Shown one piece after another: positions 42,491 through 50,231 of a stretch of DNA of 64,000 nt. The notes under the pieces are model-generated. The model saw nothing but the letters and a program-made list of their open reading frames with translations, ran no database searches and was not told where the DNA came from. The stretch covers positions 186,001 to 250,000 of the forward strand of contig NZ_QGLF01000005.1 of assembly GCF_003173055.1 (NCBI RefSeq), given 5' to 3'. Source of the stretch: Zavarzinia compransoris (lineage in GTDB: Bacteria > Pseudomonadota > Alphaproteobacteria > Zavarziniales > Zavarziniaceae). The position numbers and the translations under genes are program-made. Each line of letters starts with the position of its first letter. The first letter of the stretch is position 1.

Positions 42491-43363
42491 CTAATTTGTC
42501 CCCTGGTCGATGACGATGGTCGCGGTCATGCCGGCGGACAGGCGGACCTCCGCCGGCACCGGCCCGAGGGCGATGCGCACCGGGATGCGCTGCGCCAGCC
42601 GGACCCAGGAAAAGGTCGGGTTGACATTGGCCAGAAGATCGCTGCCCTGGGCCGCCTCGCGGTCGACGATGGCGCGGGCGATGCCGGCGACCTTGCCCGG
42701 GATCGCCGTGTCGAAGCCCATCAGGCGGATCGAGGCGTCCGCCCCCTCGCGGATCGCGGCGAGCTTGGTTTCCTCGAAATAGCCGACGACATAGAAACTG
42801 TCGCTGTCGACGATGGCGAAGACGGGCCTGCCCCCGCTGGCGTAATCGCCCAGGTGCAGTTGCAGGTTGGTGACATAGCCGTTGACCGGGGCCCGCACCT
42901 CGGTCCGCGCCAGGTTCAGGCGGGCGGCGTCGAGGTCCGCCTCGGCCTGGCGCAGCGACGCCTGGGCCTGGGCGGCGGCGCTGGCCGCCTGTTCGCGGGA
43001 TTCGGCGGTGATCGCGTTCGATCCCAGCTGGTTGCGGCGGGTGCTTTCGCGCTGGCGCTGGGCGGCCTGTTCCTGCAAGGCGGCGACCGTCGCCTCCGCC
43101 CGCGAGACGGCGATCCGATAGCGCTCGGCATCGATGGTGAAGAGCAGGTCGCCGCGGGCGACCTTCTGGTTGTCGACGACCTCGATCGCGGTGACGAAGC
43201 CCGAGACGTCGGGCGCGATCTGCAGGACATCGGCCCGGACGCGGCCGTCCCGGGTCCAGGGGCTGTCCATGTAGAGCGCCCAGAGATAGAGGCCGGCGGC
43301 GATGGCGACGGCGACCGCGGCAAGGGTGAGGGAGACGCGGACGAGGCGCGGCGGGATGGTCAT
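42491..43363 (-). CDS. HlyD-family membrane fusion protein (AaeA-like)
   Basis: A 290-residue periplasmic adaptor anchored by one N-terminal helix (VSLTLAAVAVAIAAGLYLWALYM). Barrel and lipoyl parts are APDVSGFVTAIEVVDNQKVARGDLLFTID and TEVRAPVNGYVTNLQLHLGDYASGG, on either side of a coiled-coil hairpin (about residues 90-150). With the FUSC and DUF1656 genes upstream it forms an AaeXAB-type efflux pump, which in E. coli exports aromatic carboxylic acids. It is last in the operon, 14 bases after DUF1656. Confidence 0.92.
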   Translation of the reverse strand: MTIPPRLVRVSLTLAAVAVAIAAGLYLWALYMDSPWTRDGRVRADVLQIAPDVSGFVTAIEVVDNQKVARGDLLFTIDAERYRIAVSRAEATVAALQEQAAQRQRESTRRNQLGSNAITAESREQAASAAAQAQASLRQAEADLDAARLNLARTEVRAPVNGYVTNLQLHLGDYASGGRPVFAIVDSDSFYVVGYFEETKLAAIREGADASIRLMGFDTAIPGKVAGIARAIVDREAAQGSDLLANVNPTFSWVRLAQRIPVRIALGPVPAEVRLSAGMTATIVIDQGTN

Positions 43364-43377
43364 GGGCGGGAACTCCG

Positions 43378-43584
43378 TCAGCGGTGCAGCAGGGCGGCGA
43401 CGCCGGCCAGCACCATGAGATAGAGGGCGGTATTGAACAGCGGCGGGTGCCAGATCAGGCGATAGGCGCCGGCGGCGGCAAGCCCGGCGCGCAACAGCCA
43501 CCACAGGCCGGCGGCGATCGCCGCATAGAGCAGCAGGGGCGAGAGATAGACGCCCGCCAGGCTCAATTCCTTCAGCAGCATCAT
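43378..43584 (-). CDS. DUF1656 small membrane protein (AaeX-like)
   Basis: A 68-residue protein with two hydrophobic helices (YLSPLLLYAAIAAGLWWLL and NTALYLMVLAGVAALL) around a short loop with RLIWHPPLFN, a constant feature of DUF1656/AaeX. Its exact role in the pump is not known. Its ATG at 43584 overlaps the FUSC stop by four bases, and the HlyD gene follows, so it belongs to the MarR-FUSC-DUF1656-HlyD operon. Confidence 0.9.
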   Translation of the reverse strand: MMLLKELSLAGVYLSPLLLYAAIAAGLWWLLRAGLAAAGAYRLIWHPPLFNTALYLMVLAGVAALLHR

Positions 43585-45605
43585 GCGGCGACCTCCTCGG
43601 GCGGGGCGGGGGCGGATTCGGGCGGCAGGCGGAAGAAGCCGGCATGCTCGCCAAGGCTGGTGCGGATGCCGGAGAGGGCGACGACCAGGGTGGTGACATG
43701 GGCCTCCGGCGCGTCGGCCGCCAGCGCCCGTGCCGTCGCGGCGTCGAGGGCGGCGAGCAGGTCCGGGCCGGCCCCGGCCCCGGCGAAATGGCGCCCCAGG
43801 GCGGCGATGCCGGCCCCGGCGGCGGCGCGCAGGGCGGGATCGAATTCGCCGAGCGCCTGCTGCACGAAGAGGATGTTGTGGCCGATGCGGAGCGCGGCGA
43901 GACTGCCCTGGAGGATCGCCCGGTGGTCCAGGTCGTCGGGCCCGAGGCGGGTGATCAGGGCATTGATGCGATCGAAGGTATGGCTGGCGAAACGGCCGTG
44001 GTCGCGGCCCGCCGGTGCCGCGCAGAGGGCGGCAAGGTCGCGCCGGATGCCCTCGACGTGACGCTGCACGGTCCAGTCGACGCCGAGCGGCCGCAGCAGG
44101 CGGAACAGCACCACCGAAGCGCCGATGCCGAGGATCAGGGCGAAGGCCGCGTTCAGAAACGCCTCGAAGGCGAGCACCGGCCGGTTCTGCAGGCCGATGA
44201 TGGCGATCAGGCTCATGATCAGGGGCATCACCATAGGGGCGAAGCGGCGATTGGGGATCAACAGGCCGAGCGGCACCAGGACGAGGCCGAGGCTGACCGC
44301 AAGCTGGGTGAAGCCGTCGATGGCCGGAAACACCGCATAGTCGTAAAGGGCGGCGACCGGGATGGCGACGGCGCTGAGCTTCAGGAAGCCGAGGGCGCCG
44401 GCGGCCGGATCGTCCAGCGTCGCCATCAGCGAACAGACGACCACGACCAGGGTCGCGGCGGTGCCGCCATAGCTCCAGCCGGTACCGATCCAGAAGGCCG
44501 AGACGGCGGCAAGGGCAAGCGCCGCGACCAGGGCGCCGACCAGGGCCTGGGTATGGTCGCGATAGCGCGCGAGGCCGGGGGCGGGGCCCTTGCCCGGCTT
44601 GGCCTCGCCGCGCAGGAAGGCGCGGGCAAGCCCGCGCAATTCGCCCATGGTGGTCAGCACGTCGCGAAGCCGGGCGAGCACGATATATTCGAGGCGCCGG
44701 GCGGGATCGGCGCGGAGCGCGGCGAGATCCGGCAGGGCGGCGGCCAGGCGGCGGCGCAGGCCCGGCACCGGCCGGCCGGCCTCGATCGCGGCGGCGGCAT
44801 CGTCGAGCAGGGGGGCGAGGGCCAGGGCGCGGTCCGGCCGGTCGCGAAGCAGCAGGCGGTGCCGGTCCTGGATCGAGACCAGGATCGAGGCCAGCGACAG
44901 CAGCCGGGCCTGAAGATGGCGCAGGGTCTCGTCCTGGGCGCGGATGCGCGGCGTGTCCAGCCGGGCCTGGGCGCGCAGCAGGTCGACGGTCATCAGATCG
45001 GCCAGCAGCTTGCGCCGGTCGGCCAGCGCCGCGCGGTCGTCGCCGGTGCCGCGCAGGACGTCCGCCGCCCACAGGCGAGCGGCCTGCACGCTGTCGCGCA
45101 CGGTGCGTACCAGCACGCGGCCGGCGGTCAGCGGCAGCACCACCCGGCTGACCAGGGTGGCGCAGCCGATGCCGAGGCAGATCTCGGTCACCCGGGCGAC
45201 GGCGGTATCGAAGACCGCGAGCGGCGTCTCGACCGCGGCGAAGCCGACGATGGCGGCGGTATAGCCGGCCAGCATGGCGCCGTAGGAACCGGGCGCGTCG
45301 CGCAGCAGGATCGAGACGTAGAGACACGCCCCGACCCAGAGTGCGAGGCCGGCGACGAAGAATTCCCGCGCATCGGCGAAACAGGCGATCAGGGTCACCG
45401 CCATGGCCGCGCCGGCGAAGGTGCCGGCGATGCGGGCGGCGGATTTCGCCAGTACGGCGCCGGCCAGCGGCTGGGACACGATATAGGCGGTGAGCAGCGC
45501 CCAGGTCGGCTGCGGCAGGTCCAGGCGCAGCGCGATCCAGGCCGCCAGCATGCCGGCGCCGAACGTCTTCAGCGAGAAGGCGAGATCGCGGGCGAGGGCG
45601 GTCAT
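43581..45605 (-). CDS. FUSC-family inner-membrane efflux protein (AaeB-like)
   Basis: A 674-residue transporter of the aromatic acid exporter (ArAE/FUSC) family. Two membrane blocks of about six helices (residues 10-165 and 355-500) each precede a long soluble helical region, the usual duplicated layout. The N-terminal signature LDLPQPTWALLTAYIVSQPLAG is typical of the family. It is co-translated with the upstream MarR regulator (ATG 45605 overlaps its stop) and the downstream DUF1656 gene. Cargo is probably an aromatic acid or other weak organic acid. Confidence 0.92.
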   Translation of the reverse strand: MTALARDLAFSLKTFGAGMLAAWIALRLDLPQPTWALLTAYIVSQPLAGAVLAKSAARIAGTFAGAAMAVTLIACFADAREFFVAGLALWVGACLYVSILLRDAPGSYGAMLAGYTAAIVGFAAVETPLAVFDTAVARVTEICLGIGCATLVSRVVLPLTAGRVLVRTVRDSVQAARLWAADVLRGTGDDRAALADRRKLLADLMTVDLLRAQARLDTPRIRAQDETLRHLQARLLSLASILVSIQDRHRLLLRDRPDRALALAPLLDDAAAAIEAGRPVPGLRRRLAAALPDLAALRADPARRLEYIVLARLRDVLTTMGELRGLARAFLRGEAKPGKGPAPGLARYRDHTQALVGALVAALALAAVSAFWIGTGWSYGGTAATLVVVVCSLMATLDDPAAGALGFLKLSAVAIPVAALYDYAVFPAIDGFTQLAVSLGLVLVPLGLLIPNRRFAPMVMPLIMSLIAIIGLQNRPVLAFEAFLNAAFALILGIGASVVLFRLLRPLGVDWTVQRHVEGIRRDLAALCAAPAGRDHGRFASHTFDRINALITRLGPDDLDHRAILQGSLAALRIGHNILFVQQALGEFDPALRAAAGAGIAALGRHFAGAGAGPDLLAALDAATARALAADAPEAHVTTLVVALSGIRTSLGEHAGFFRLPPESAPAPPEEVAA

Positions 45606-46066
45606 GGCGCCCCGGCCCGGCGTTTCGCCGGCACCGCCATACGGGCGCAATTGTCCTGCACCCGGGCGAAGACCTTGAGGCAGGTCTCGATCGCCGCCGG
45701 GTCCAGGCCGTCCAGCAGCCGTTCGTGCAGGCCGAGGGCGTCGAGGCGGATGCCGGCGGCCAGCGTCCGGCCGGCGGCGGTCAGGTGCAGGGTCTTGGCG
45801 CGGCGGTCGTGCGGGTCCTCGCGCCGTTCGATCAGGCCGGCGGCCTGGAGATTGTCCAGCAGGCGGACGAGCGACGGCCCCTCGATCCCGAGGCTGGCGG
45901 CCAGCCGGTTCTGGTGCAGCCCCTCGCCCAGGATATGGATGTGGATCAGCGGGCGCCAGGTCGCCTCGCTCAGGCCGTGGACGGCGAAAGCCTCGTCCAG
46001 GGCGCGGCGCCAGGCGCGCATCGTGGTGATGAGCTGAAAGCCGAAAGTGTCGATATCCATTTTCAT
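45602..46066 (-). CDS. MarR-family transcriptional regulator
   Basis: A 154-residue winged-helix regulator leading the efflux operon. The DNA-binding part is LSEATWRPLIHIHILGEGLHQNRLAASLGIEGPSLVRLLDNLQAAGLIERREDPHDRRAK, with the wing arginine-aspartate motif DRRAK. MarR proteins of this sort release DNA on binding phenolic or aromatic acids, which fits an AaeAB-like pump. Start ATG 46066 is preferred (AGGAAG 11 bases upstream); a second ATG at 46060 is possible. A 7-bp inverted repeat over a TATAAT box lies directly upstream. Confidence 0.9.
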   Translation of the reverse strand: MKMDIDTFGFQLITTMRAWRRALDEAFAVHGLSEATWRPLIHIHILGEGLHQNRLAASLGIEGPSLVRLLDNLQAAGLIERREDPHDRRAKTLHLTAAGRTLAAGIRLDALGLHERLLDGLDPAAIETCLKVFARVQDNCARMAVPAKRRAGAP

Positions 46067-46071
46067 GCTAT

Positions 46072-46094
46072 TAATTAGCTTCCTACTAATTATA
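46072..46094 (-). promoter_or_regulatory. MarR operator over a -10 box
   Basis: TAATTAG (46072-46078) and CTAATTA (46086-46092) are a perfect inverted repeat with a seven-base spacer. On the minus strand TATAAT (46094-46089) overlaps one arm. Binding would occlude the promoter of the efflux operon. The whole element is strongly AT-rich. Confidence 0.6.
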
Positions 46095-46149
46095 TTTTGA
46101 ATTGTTATCCGGGGAAGGCAGCCCTGCATCCGGCGCAGGGCCCCATCGC

Positions 46150-46173
46150 CGGTTTCCACTTTGCCGGAAACCG
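46150..46173. promoter_or_regulatory. Inverted repeat upstream of the ferredoxin gene
   Basis: CGGTTTCC (46150-46157) and GGAAACCG (46166-46173) are a perfect 8-bp inverted repeat with an eight-base spacer, 34 bases before the ferredoxin ATG. It could be an operator for the ferredoxin-exonuclease pair or a leader hairpin. Nothing else supports either. Confidence 0.35.
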
Positions 46174-46206
46174 CGCTAGGTTGCCCGCTCGCATCGCGAG
46201 GGGACC

Positions 46207-46500
46207 ATGGCGTTCAGGGTGAAACTGCCGCAATTCGAGGTGGAGATCGAGGTGCCGCGCGGCATGACGATCCTGGATGCCGCCCTCGACGAGGACCTGG
46301 ACTATCCCTTCTTCTGTCGGGGCGGCACCTGCGGGCGCTGCAAGTCGGTGCTGGTCTCGGGCGCGGTCGACCTGAAGCCCTATGCCGGCTTCGCCCTGAC
46401 CGAGCGCGAGGCGGCGGCCGGCCTGATCCTGGCCTGCCGGGCCCTGCCGCAGGCCGATTGCGAAGTCACTTTTCTGGACGCGCCGGCCACCCCCGGCTGA
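46207..46500 (+). CDS. Plant-type [2Fe-2S] ferredoxin
   Basis: A 97-residue electron carrier. Cluster ligands are the three cysteines in FCRGGTCGRCKSVLVSG and the fourth in LACRALPQ, the C-x4-C-x2-C...C pattern of plant/cyanobacterial-type ferredoxins. It has no extra domain or leader, so it is soluble and cytoplasmic. Such stand-alone ferredoxins feed oxygenases or act in redox sensing; its partner is not evident here. xthA begins 10 bases downstream and may be co-transcribed. Confidence 0.9.
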   Translation: MAFRVKLPQFEVEIEVPRGMTILDAALDEDLDYPFFCRGGTCGRCKSVLVSGAVDLKPYAGFALTEREAAAGLILACRALPQADCEVTFLDAPATPG

Positions 46501-46510
46501 AGGACCCGCC

Positions 46511-47308
46511 ATGGCCATCACCATCGCCACCTGGAACATCAATTCGGTGCGCCTGCGCATCGGCATCGTCGAACAGTTTCTGGCCGGCCACGCGCCGGAC
46601 ATCCTGTGCCTTCAGGAAATCAAGACGATCGAGGACGCTTTCCCGCGCAATGCCCTGATCGAGGCCGGCTATCCCCATCTGGCCATCGCCGGGCAGAAGG
46701 GCTATCACGGCGTCGCCATCGCTTCGAAAATCCCGTTCAAGACGGTCGAGAAGGACGATTGGTGCGCGATGGGCGACGCCCGGCACCTGCGCGTCCGGCT
46801 GGAGAACGACGTTCTCCTCGATAATTTCTATATCCCCGCCGGCGGCGACGAGCCGGACCCGGCGGTGAATCCGAAATTCGACCACAAGCTGAAATTCCTG
46901 CGCGAAATGGTCCAATGGGGCGAGGCCCGCCGCGCGCAGACCAAGCGGGCCGTCGTCGTCGGCGATTTCAATGTGGCGCCGCTCGAACATGACGTCTGGA
47001 GCCACAAGAAACTCCTCGACGTGGTCAGCCATACCCCGATCGAGACCGATCTCCTGGCCGAGGTCCAGGCGGCACACGATTGGGTCGACGCCGTGCGCCA
47101 TTTCGTGCCGGCGACCGAGAAGCTCTATTCCTGGTGGTCCTATCGCGCCGCCGATTGGGCTGCCGCCGACAAGGGCCGCCGTCTCGACCATATCTGGGTG
47201 ACGCCGGACCTGAAGGACGGCCTGGTGTCGACGGAAATCCTGCGCGCGGCCCGGGGCTGGGACAAGCCGTCGGACCATGTCCCGGTCCTGCTGACCCTGG
47301 AGGTCTGA
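46511..47308 (+). CDS. xthA: Exodeoxyribonuclease III
   Basis: A 265-residue EEP-fold nuclease of the AP-endonuclease/exonuclease III family, acting in base-excision repair. It has the metal and catalytic residues in ATWNINSVRLR, LCLQEIKT, GYHGVAIASK, VVGDFNVAPLEHDVW, RRLDHIWVTP and SDHVPVLLTL. Length is normal. The ATG at 46511 follows AGGACC. It sits between a ferredoxin gene and the subtilase autotransporter. Confidence 0.95.
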   Translation: MAITIATWNINSVRLRIGIVEQFLAGHAPDILCLQEIKTIEDAFPRNALIEAGYPHLAIAGQKGYHGVAIASKIPFKTVEKDDWCAMGDARHLRVRLENDVLLDNFYIPAGGDEPDPAVNPKFDHKLKFLREMVQWGEARRAQTKRAVVVGDFNVAPLEHDVWSHKKLLDVVSHTPIETDLLAEVQAAHDWVDAVRHFVPATEKLYSWWSYRAADWAAADKGRRLDHIWVTPDLKDGLVSTEILRAARGWDKPSDHVPVLLTLEV

Positions 47309-47389
47309 AAAATTGCTCCCATTTAGGAAGCATTAACCCGGCATATGTCCCCATTTCGGTGATAAACCTTTCTTGGGCGGATCACCGGA

Positions 47390-49786
47390 ATGACCAGGAA
47401 CAAGCGCTTCGCCTTTGGCCCCCGTGCCGGCCGTTGTGTTTCGGTGTCTTTGCTTGCCTTGCTGGCCGCCTGCGGTGGCGGCGGGGGTGGGGGCGGGGGC
47501 GGCGATGCCACCGCGGCCTCCGGCGGCTCCAGCGCCGCGCCGGAAGCCGCCCTGACCGCGCCCGCCACCCAGACCCCCGCGGCCGTCCAGGCGGTCGATA
47601 CGGTCGCCAGCCTGGTGACGGCGCCGGTCGCCGCGCTCACCGCCCAATTGGTGCCGGCGCCCGCCGCCTCCTTCGAGACGGCGGAATATTGGCGGAACTA
47701 CAGCCTCGACATGATCAACGCTTCCGCCGCCTATGCCACCGGGGCGTCGGGCCAGGGCGTGGTGGTCGCGGTCAACGACGGGCTGGTCGATACCGGTGTC
47801 GCCGAACTGGCGGGGCGGATAGCCGGCGGCGGCCGCAACCTGACCGACGACACCACCGTGAACACCCACGCCACCCATCTCGCCGGGATCATCGCCGCCA
47901 ACCGCAATAGCAGCGGCATGGAAGGGGTGGCCTGGTCCGCCACCATCCTGCCGGTCGCGAGCTTCGTCGACGACGGCGACGGCAACCGCGGTGCCGGCAG
48001 CGCCCCTTATGACGGCATCGCCTATGCCGCCGATGCCGGGGCCGACATCATCAACAACAGCTGGGGCTCCGCGGTCGGCGATCCGCAATCGGCGGCCCTG
48101 GTCGCGGCGGTGCGCCATGCCGCCCGGCTCGGCGCCATCACCGTCTTCTCGACCGGGAACGAGGGCAAGGCCCAGCCCGGCACCACCGCCCTGGTGCCGC
48201 AGACGGCGCCGGACACCCAGTCCCTGTTCGTCGCCGTGACCGCGGTCGGCAGCAACGGCGTGCTCGCCACCTATGCCAATGCCTGCGGGGCTGCGGCCTC
48301 CTGGTGCCTGGCGGCGCCCGGCTCGCGCATCACCTCGAGCGATGCGGGCGGCGGCTATGTCAGCATGAGCGGAACCTCGATGGCGGCGGCGGTGGTTTCG
48401 GGCGCGCTGGCCGTCGTCACCTCGCGCTTTCCGGAACTGACCTCGGCCCAGGTGGTGAGCCGCCTGCTGGCCACCGCCGATGCGACCGGCCGCTATGCCG
48501 ACAGCGCGACCTATGGCCGGGGCCTGCTCGACCTCGGCGCCGCGACCCGGCCGATCGGCACCCTGGTCGCCAATGCGGTCGGCAGCACGGTTTCGACCGG
48601 TAGCCTGACGGCCTCCGCCGCGGGCAGCAGCCTGACCGGCAATGCGGTCCTGGGCGATGCGCTGGTGCATGCCCTTGCCGCCGTGCCGGTCGCCCTGTTC
48701 GACAGTTACGACGGTGCCACCTTCGCTGGCGACCTGGGCGATCTGGTGTCGGCCGGGCGGGGCCTCGATGTCGGCGATCTCGCCTTCGGCGATTTCGGCA
48801 CCGGCTTCTTCGCCGCGCGTTCGGGCGGGCCCGGCCTCTCGCTCTCGCTGTCGGAACGGCGCCAGGATATCGGCGCCTATGCCGCCCTTCAGGGGCTGTC
48901 GCGCGCGGGCACGGAAACCGTGGTCGCGGCCCGCCTCGCCCTCGACAAGGGGACGGTGCTGTTCGCCGGCCTCAACGCCGGCTTCGCCGAGGTGGCCCCG
49001 GCCTATGCCGACCTGCCCTATCAGGCGGGGCTTGCCCTCAGCGACGGCGCCTTCGTCCCCGGCGTCCTGGCGCTGGCGGACGGCGGGGCCATGCTCGGCA
49101 TCGACAGCGCGCTCGACGGCCAGGTCGCCCTGACCGTCACCCTCATGAACAAGGCGCCGGGCGACGATATCGGCGCCGGTGGCGCCAGTGCCGCCGAGGC
49201 GCGGCTGCGCTTCGACGCCGGCGGCGGCCTGACCCTCGAAGGCGGCATCGCCTATCTCCGCGAGGAGGGCGGGATGCTGGGGGCGTCGGGCACCGGGCTG
49301 CTCGCCGTCGAGCGGGCGGAAACCGTCCAGGTCTCGGTCGGGGCGCGCCTCGCCCTGTCGGCCGATACGATGCTCTATGCCCGCTACGACCGGGCGACCA
49401 CCCGCTCCCTCGATTCGGGCGCCTTCATCGGCGGGGCCGAGATCGCCAGCGATGCCTGGAGCCTTGGCGTGGTCGGGCGCAATGCCGCCATGGCCGGCGA
49501 TTTCTGGGGGTTCGGCGCCCATCAGCCCCTGAGCGGGCGGGGCGGCGACCTCGTCCTGGACCGGCCCCTCGGGCGCGATGCGGACGGCAGGGTCTACGGC
49601 GATACGGTCGCCGTCGGCCTCGACGGCGGCGGGCGGGAGGTCGACCTCGAAGCCTTCTACGCCCTGCCGGTGGGCGAGCGCGGCCTGTTCGGCGTCAACC
49701 TGCTCTATGTCAGCCAGCCGGGCAACAGCGCCGCTGCCCCGGACGAAGTCCTGGGCATGCTGCGCTATCGCCAGCGGCTGTGGTGA
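47390..49786 (+). CDS. Lipoprotein subtilase (S8) autotransporter
   Basis: A 798-residue surface protease. Residues 1-28 form a lipoprotein signal with lipobox LLAAC (lipidated C28), followed by a run of ten glycines. The subtilase domain (about 100-385) has the triad Asp in VVVAVNDG (D130), His in NTHATHLAG (H160, HATH for the usual HGTH) and Ser in SGTSMAAAV (S330), plus oxyanion Asn in STGNEG. The C-terminal 270-300 residues alternate polar and hydrophobic positions and end in tryptophan (RYRQRLW), as autotransporter barrels do. The layout resembles NalP of Neisseria. It probably sheds or trims surface proteins. Confidence 0.83.
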   Translation: MTRNKRFAFGPRAGRCVSVSLLALLAACGGGGGGGGGGDATAASGGSSAAPEAALTAPATQTPAAVQAVDTVASLVTAPVAALTAQLVPAPAASFETAEYWRNYSLDMINASAAYATGASGQGVVVAVNDGLVDTGVAELAGRIAGGGRNLTDDTTVNTHATHLAGIIAANRNSSGMEGVAWSATILPVASFVDDGDGNRGAGSAPYDGIAYAADAGADIINNSWGSAVGDPQSAALVAAVRHAARLGAITVFSTGNEGKAQPGTTALVPQTAPDTQSLFVAVTAVGSNGVLATYANACGAAASWCLAAPGSRITSSDAGGGYVSMSGTSMAAAVVSGALAVVTSRFPELTSAQVVSRLLATADATGRYADSATYGRGLLDLGAATRPIGTLVANAVGSTVSTGSLTASAAGSSLTGNAVLGDALVHALAAVPVALFDSYDGATFAGDLGDLVSAGRGLDVGDLAFGDFGTGFFAARSGGPGLSLSLSERRQDIGAYAALQGLSRAGTETVVAARLALDKGTVLFAGLNAGFAEVAPAYADLPYQAGLALSDGAFVPGVLALADGGAMLGIDSALDGQVALTVTLMNKAPGDDIGAGGASAAEARLRFDAGGGLTLEGGIAYLREEGGMLGASGTGLLAVERAETVQVSVGARLALSADTMLYARYDRATTRSLDSGAFIGGAEIASDAWSLGVVGRNAAMAGDFWGFGAHQPLSGRGGDLVLDRPLGRDADGRVYGDTVAVGLDGGGREVDLEAFYALPVGERGLFGVNLLYVSQPGNSAAAPDEVLGMLRYRQRLW

Positions 49787-50230
49787 TCAGCGGCGGTCGC
49801 GCAGCAGGGCGGTGGAACGGTCCAGGCGGCGGGCCAATTCGCGCATGACCGCGATGCCGACGCCGGGGAATTCCTGCACCAGGTCGAAGAACAGGTCGGC
49901 GTCGAGGCGCAGCACGGCCACTTCCGTATCGGCCTTCACGGTCGCGGTGCGCGGCACGTCGGCCAGCAGGGCGACCTCGCCGAACAGGGTGCCGGCGGGC
50001 ACCCCGCCCACACGGATGGTCGAGCCGTCGGCGGCATCGACCAGGGCCGAAGCCTCGCCCGACAGCACGACATAGACCGCGTCGCCCGCCTCGCCCTGGC
50101 GCACCAGGAGGGTGCCGGCGGGCACGGTCTGCCGCTCGGCGGCGAAGGCGATCAGCTTGAGACGCGCCGGATCGACGCCCTGGAACAAGGGCACGCCGGC
50201 AAGGGTCGCGGCGTCTTCACTCAGGCTCAT
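49787..50230 (-). CDS. Stand-alone cyclic-nucleotide-binding domain protein
   Basis: A 147-residue protein consisting only of a Crp-type cNMP-binding domain, with no DNA-binding domain. The phosphate-binding cassette is intact: FGEVALLADVPRTATV has both the Glu that contacts ribose and the Arg that contacts phosphate. The N-terminal LAGVPLFQGVDPARLKLIAFAAE and the C-terminal helix (VMRELARRLDRSTALLRDR) are normal. It starts two bases after the stop of the ABC-like gene, so the two form an operon and may interact: cAMP or cGMP could control the transporter. It ends immediately next to the convergent autotransporter stop, with no gap. Confidence 0.88.
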   Translation of the reverse strand: MSLSEDAATLAGVPLFQGVDPARLKLIAFAAERQTVPAGTLLVRQGEAGDAVYVVLSGEASALVDAADGSTIRVGGVPAGTLFGEVALLADVPRTATVKADTEVAVLRLDADLFFDLVQEFPGVGIAVMRELARRLDRSTALLRDRR

Positions 50231-50231
50231 G

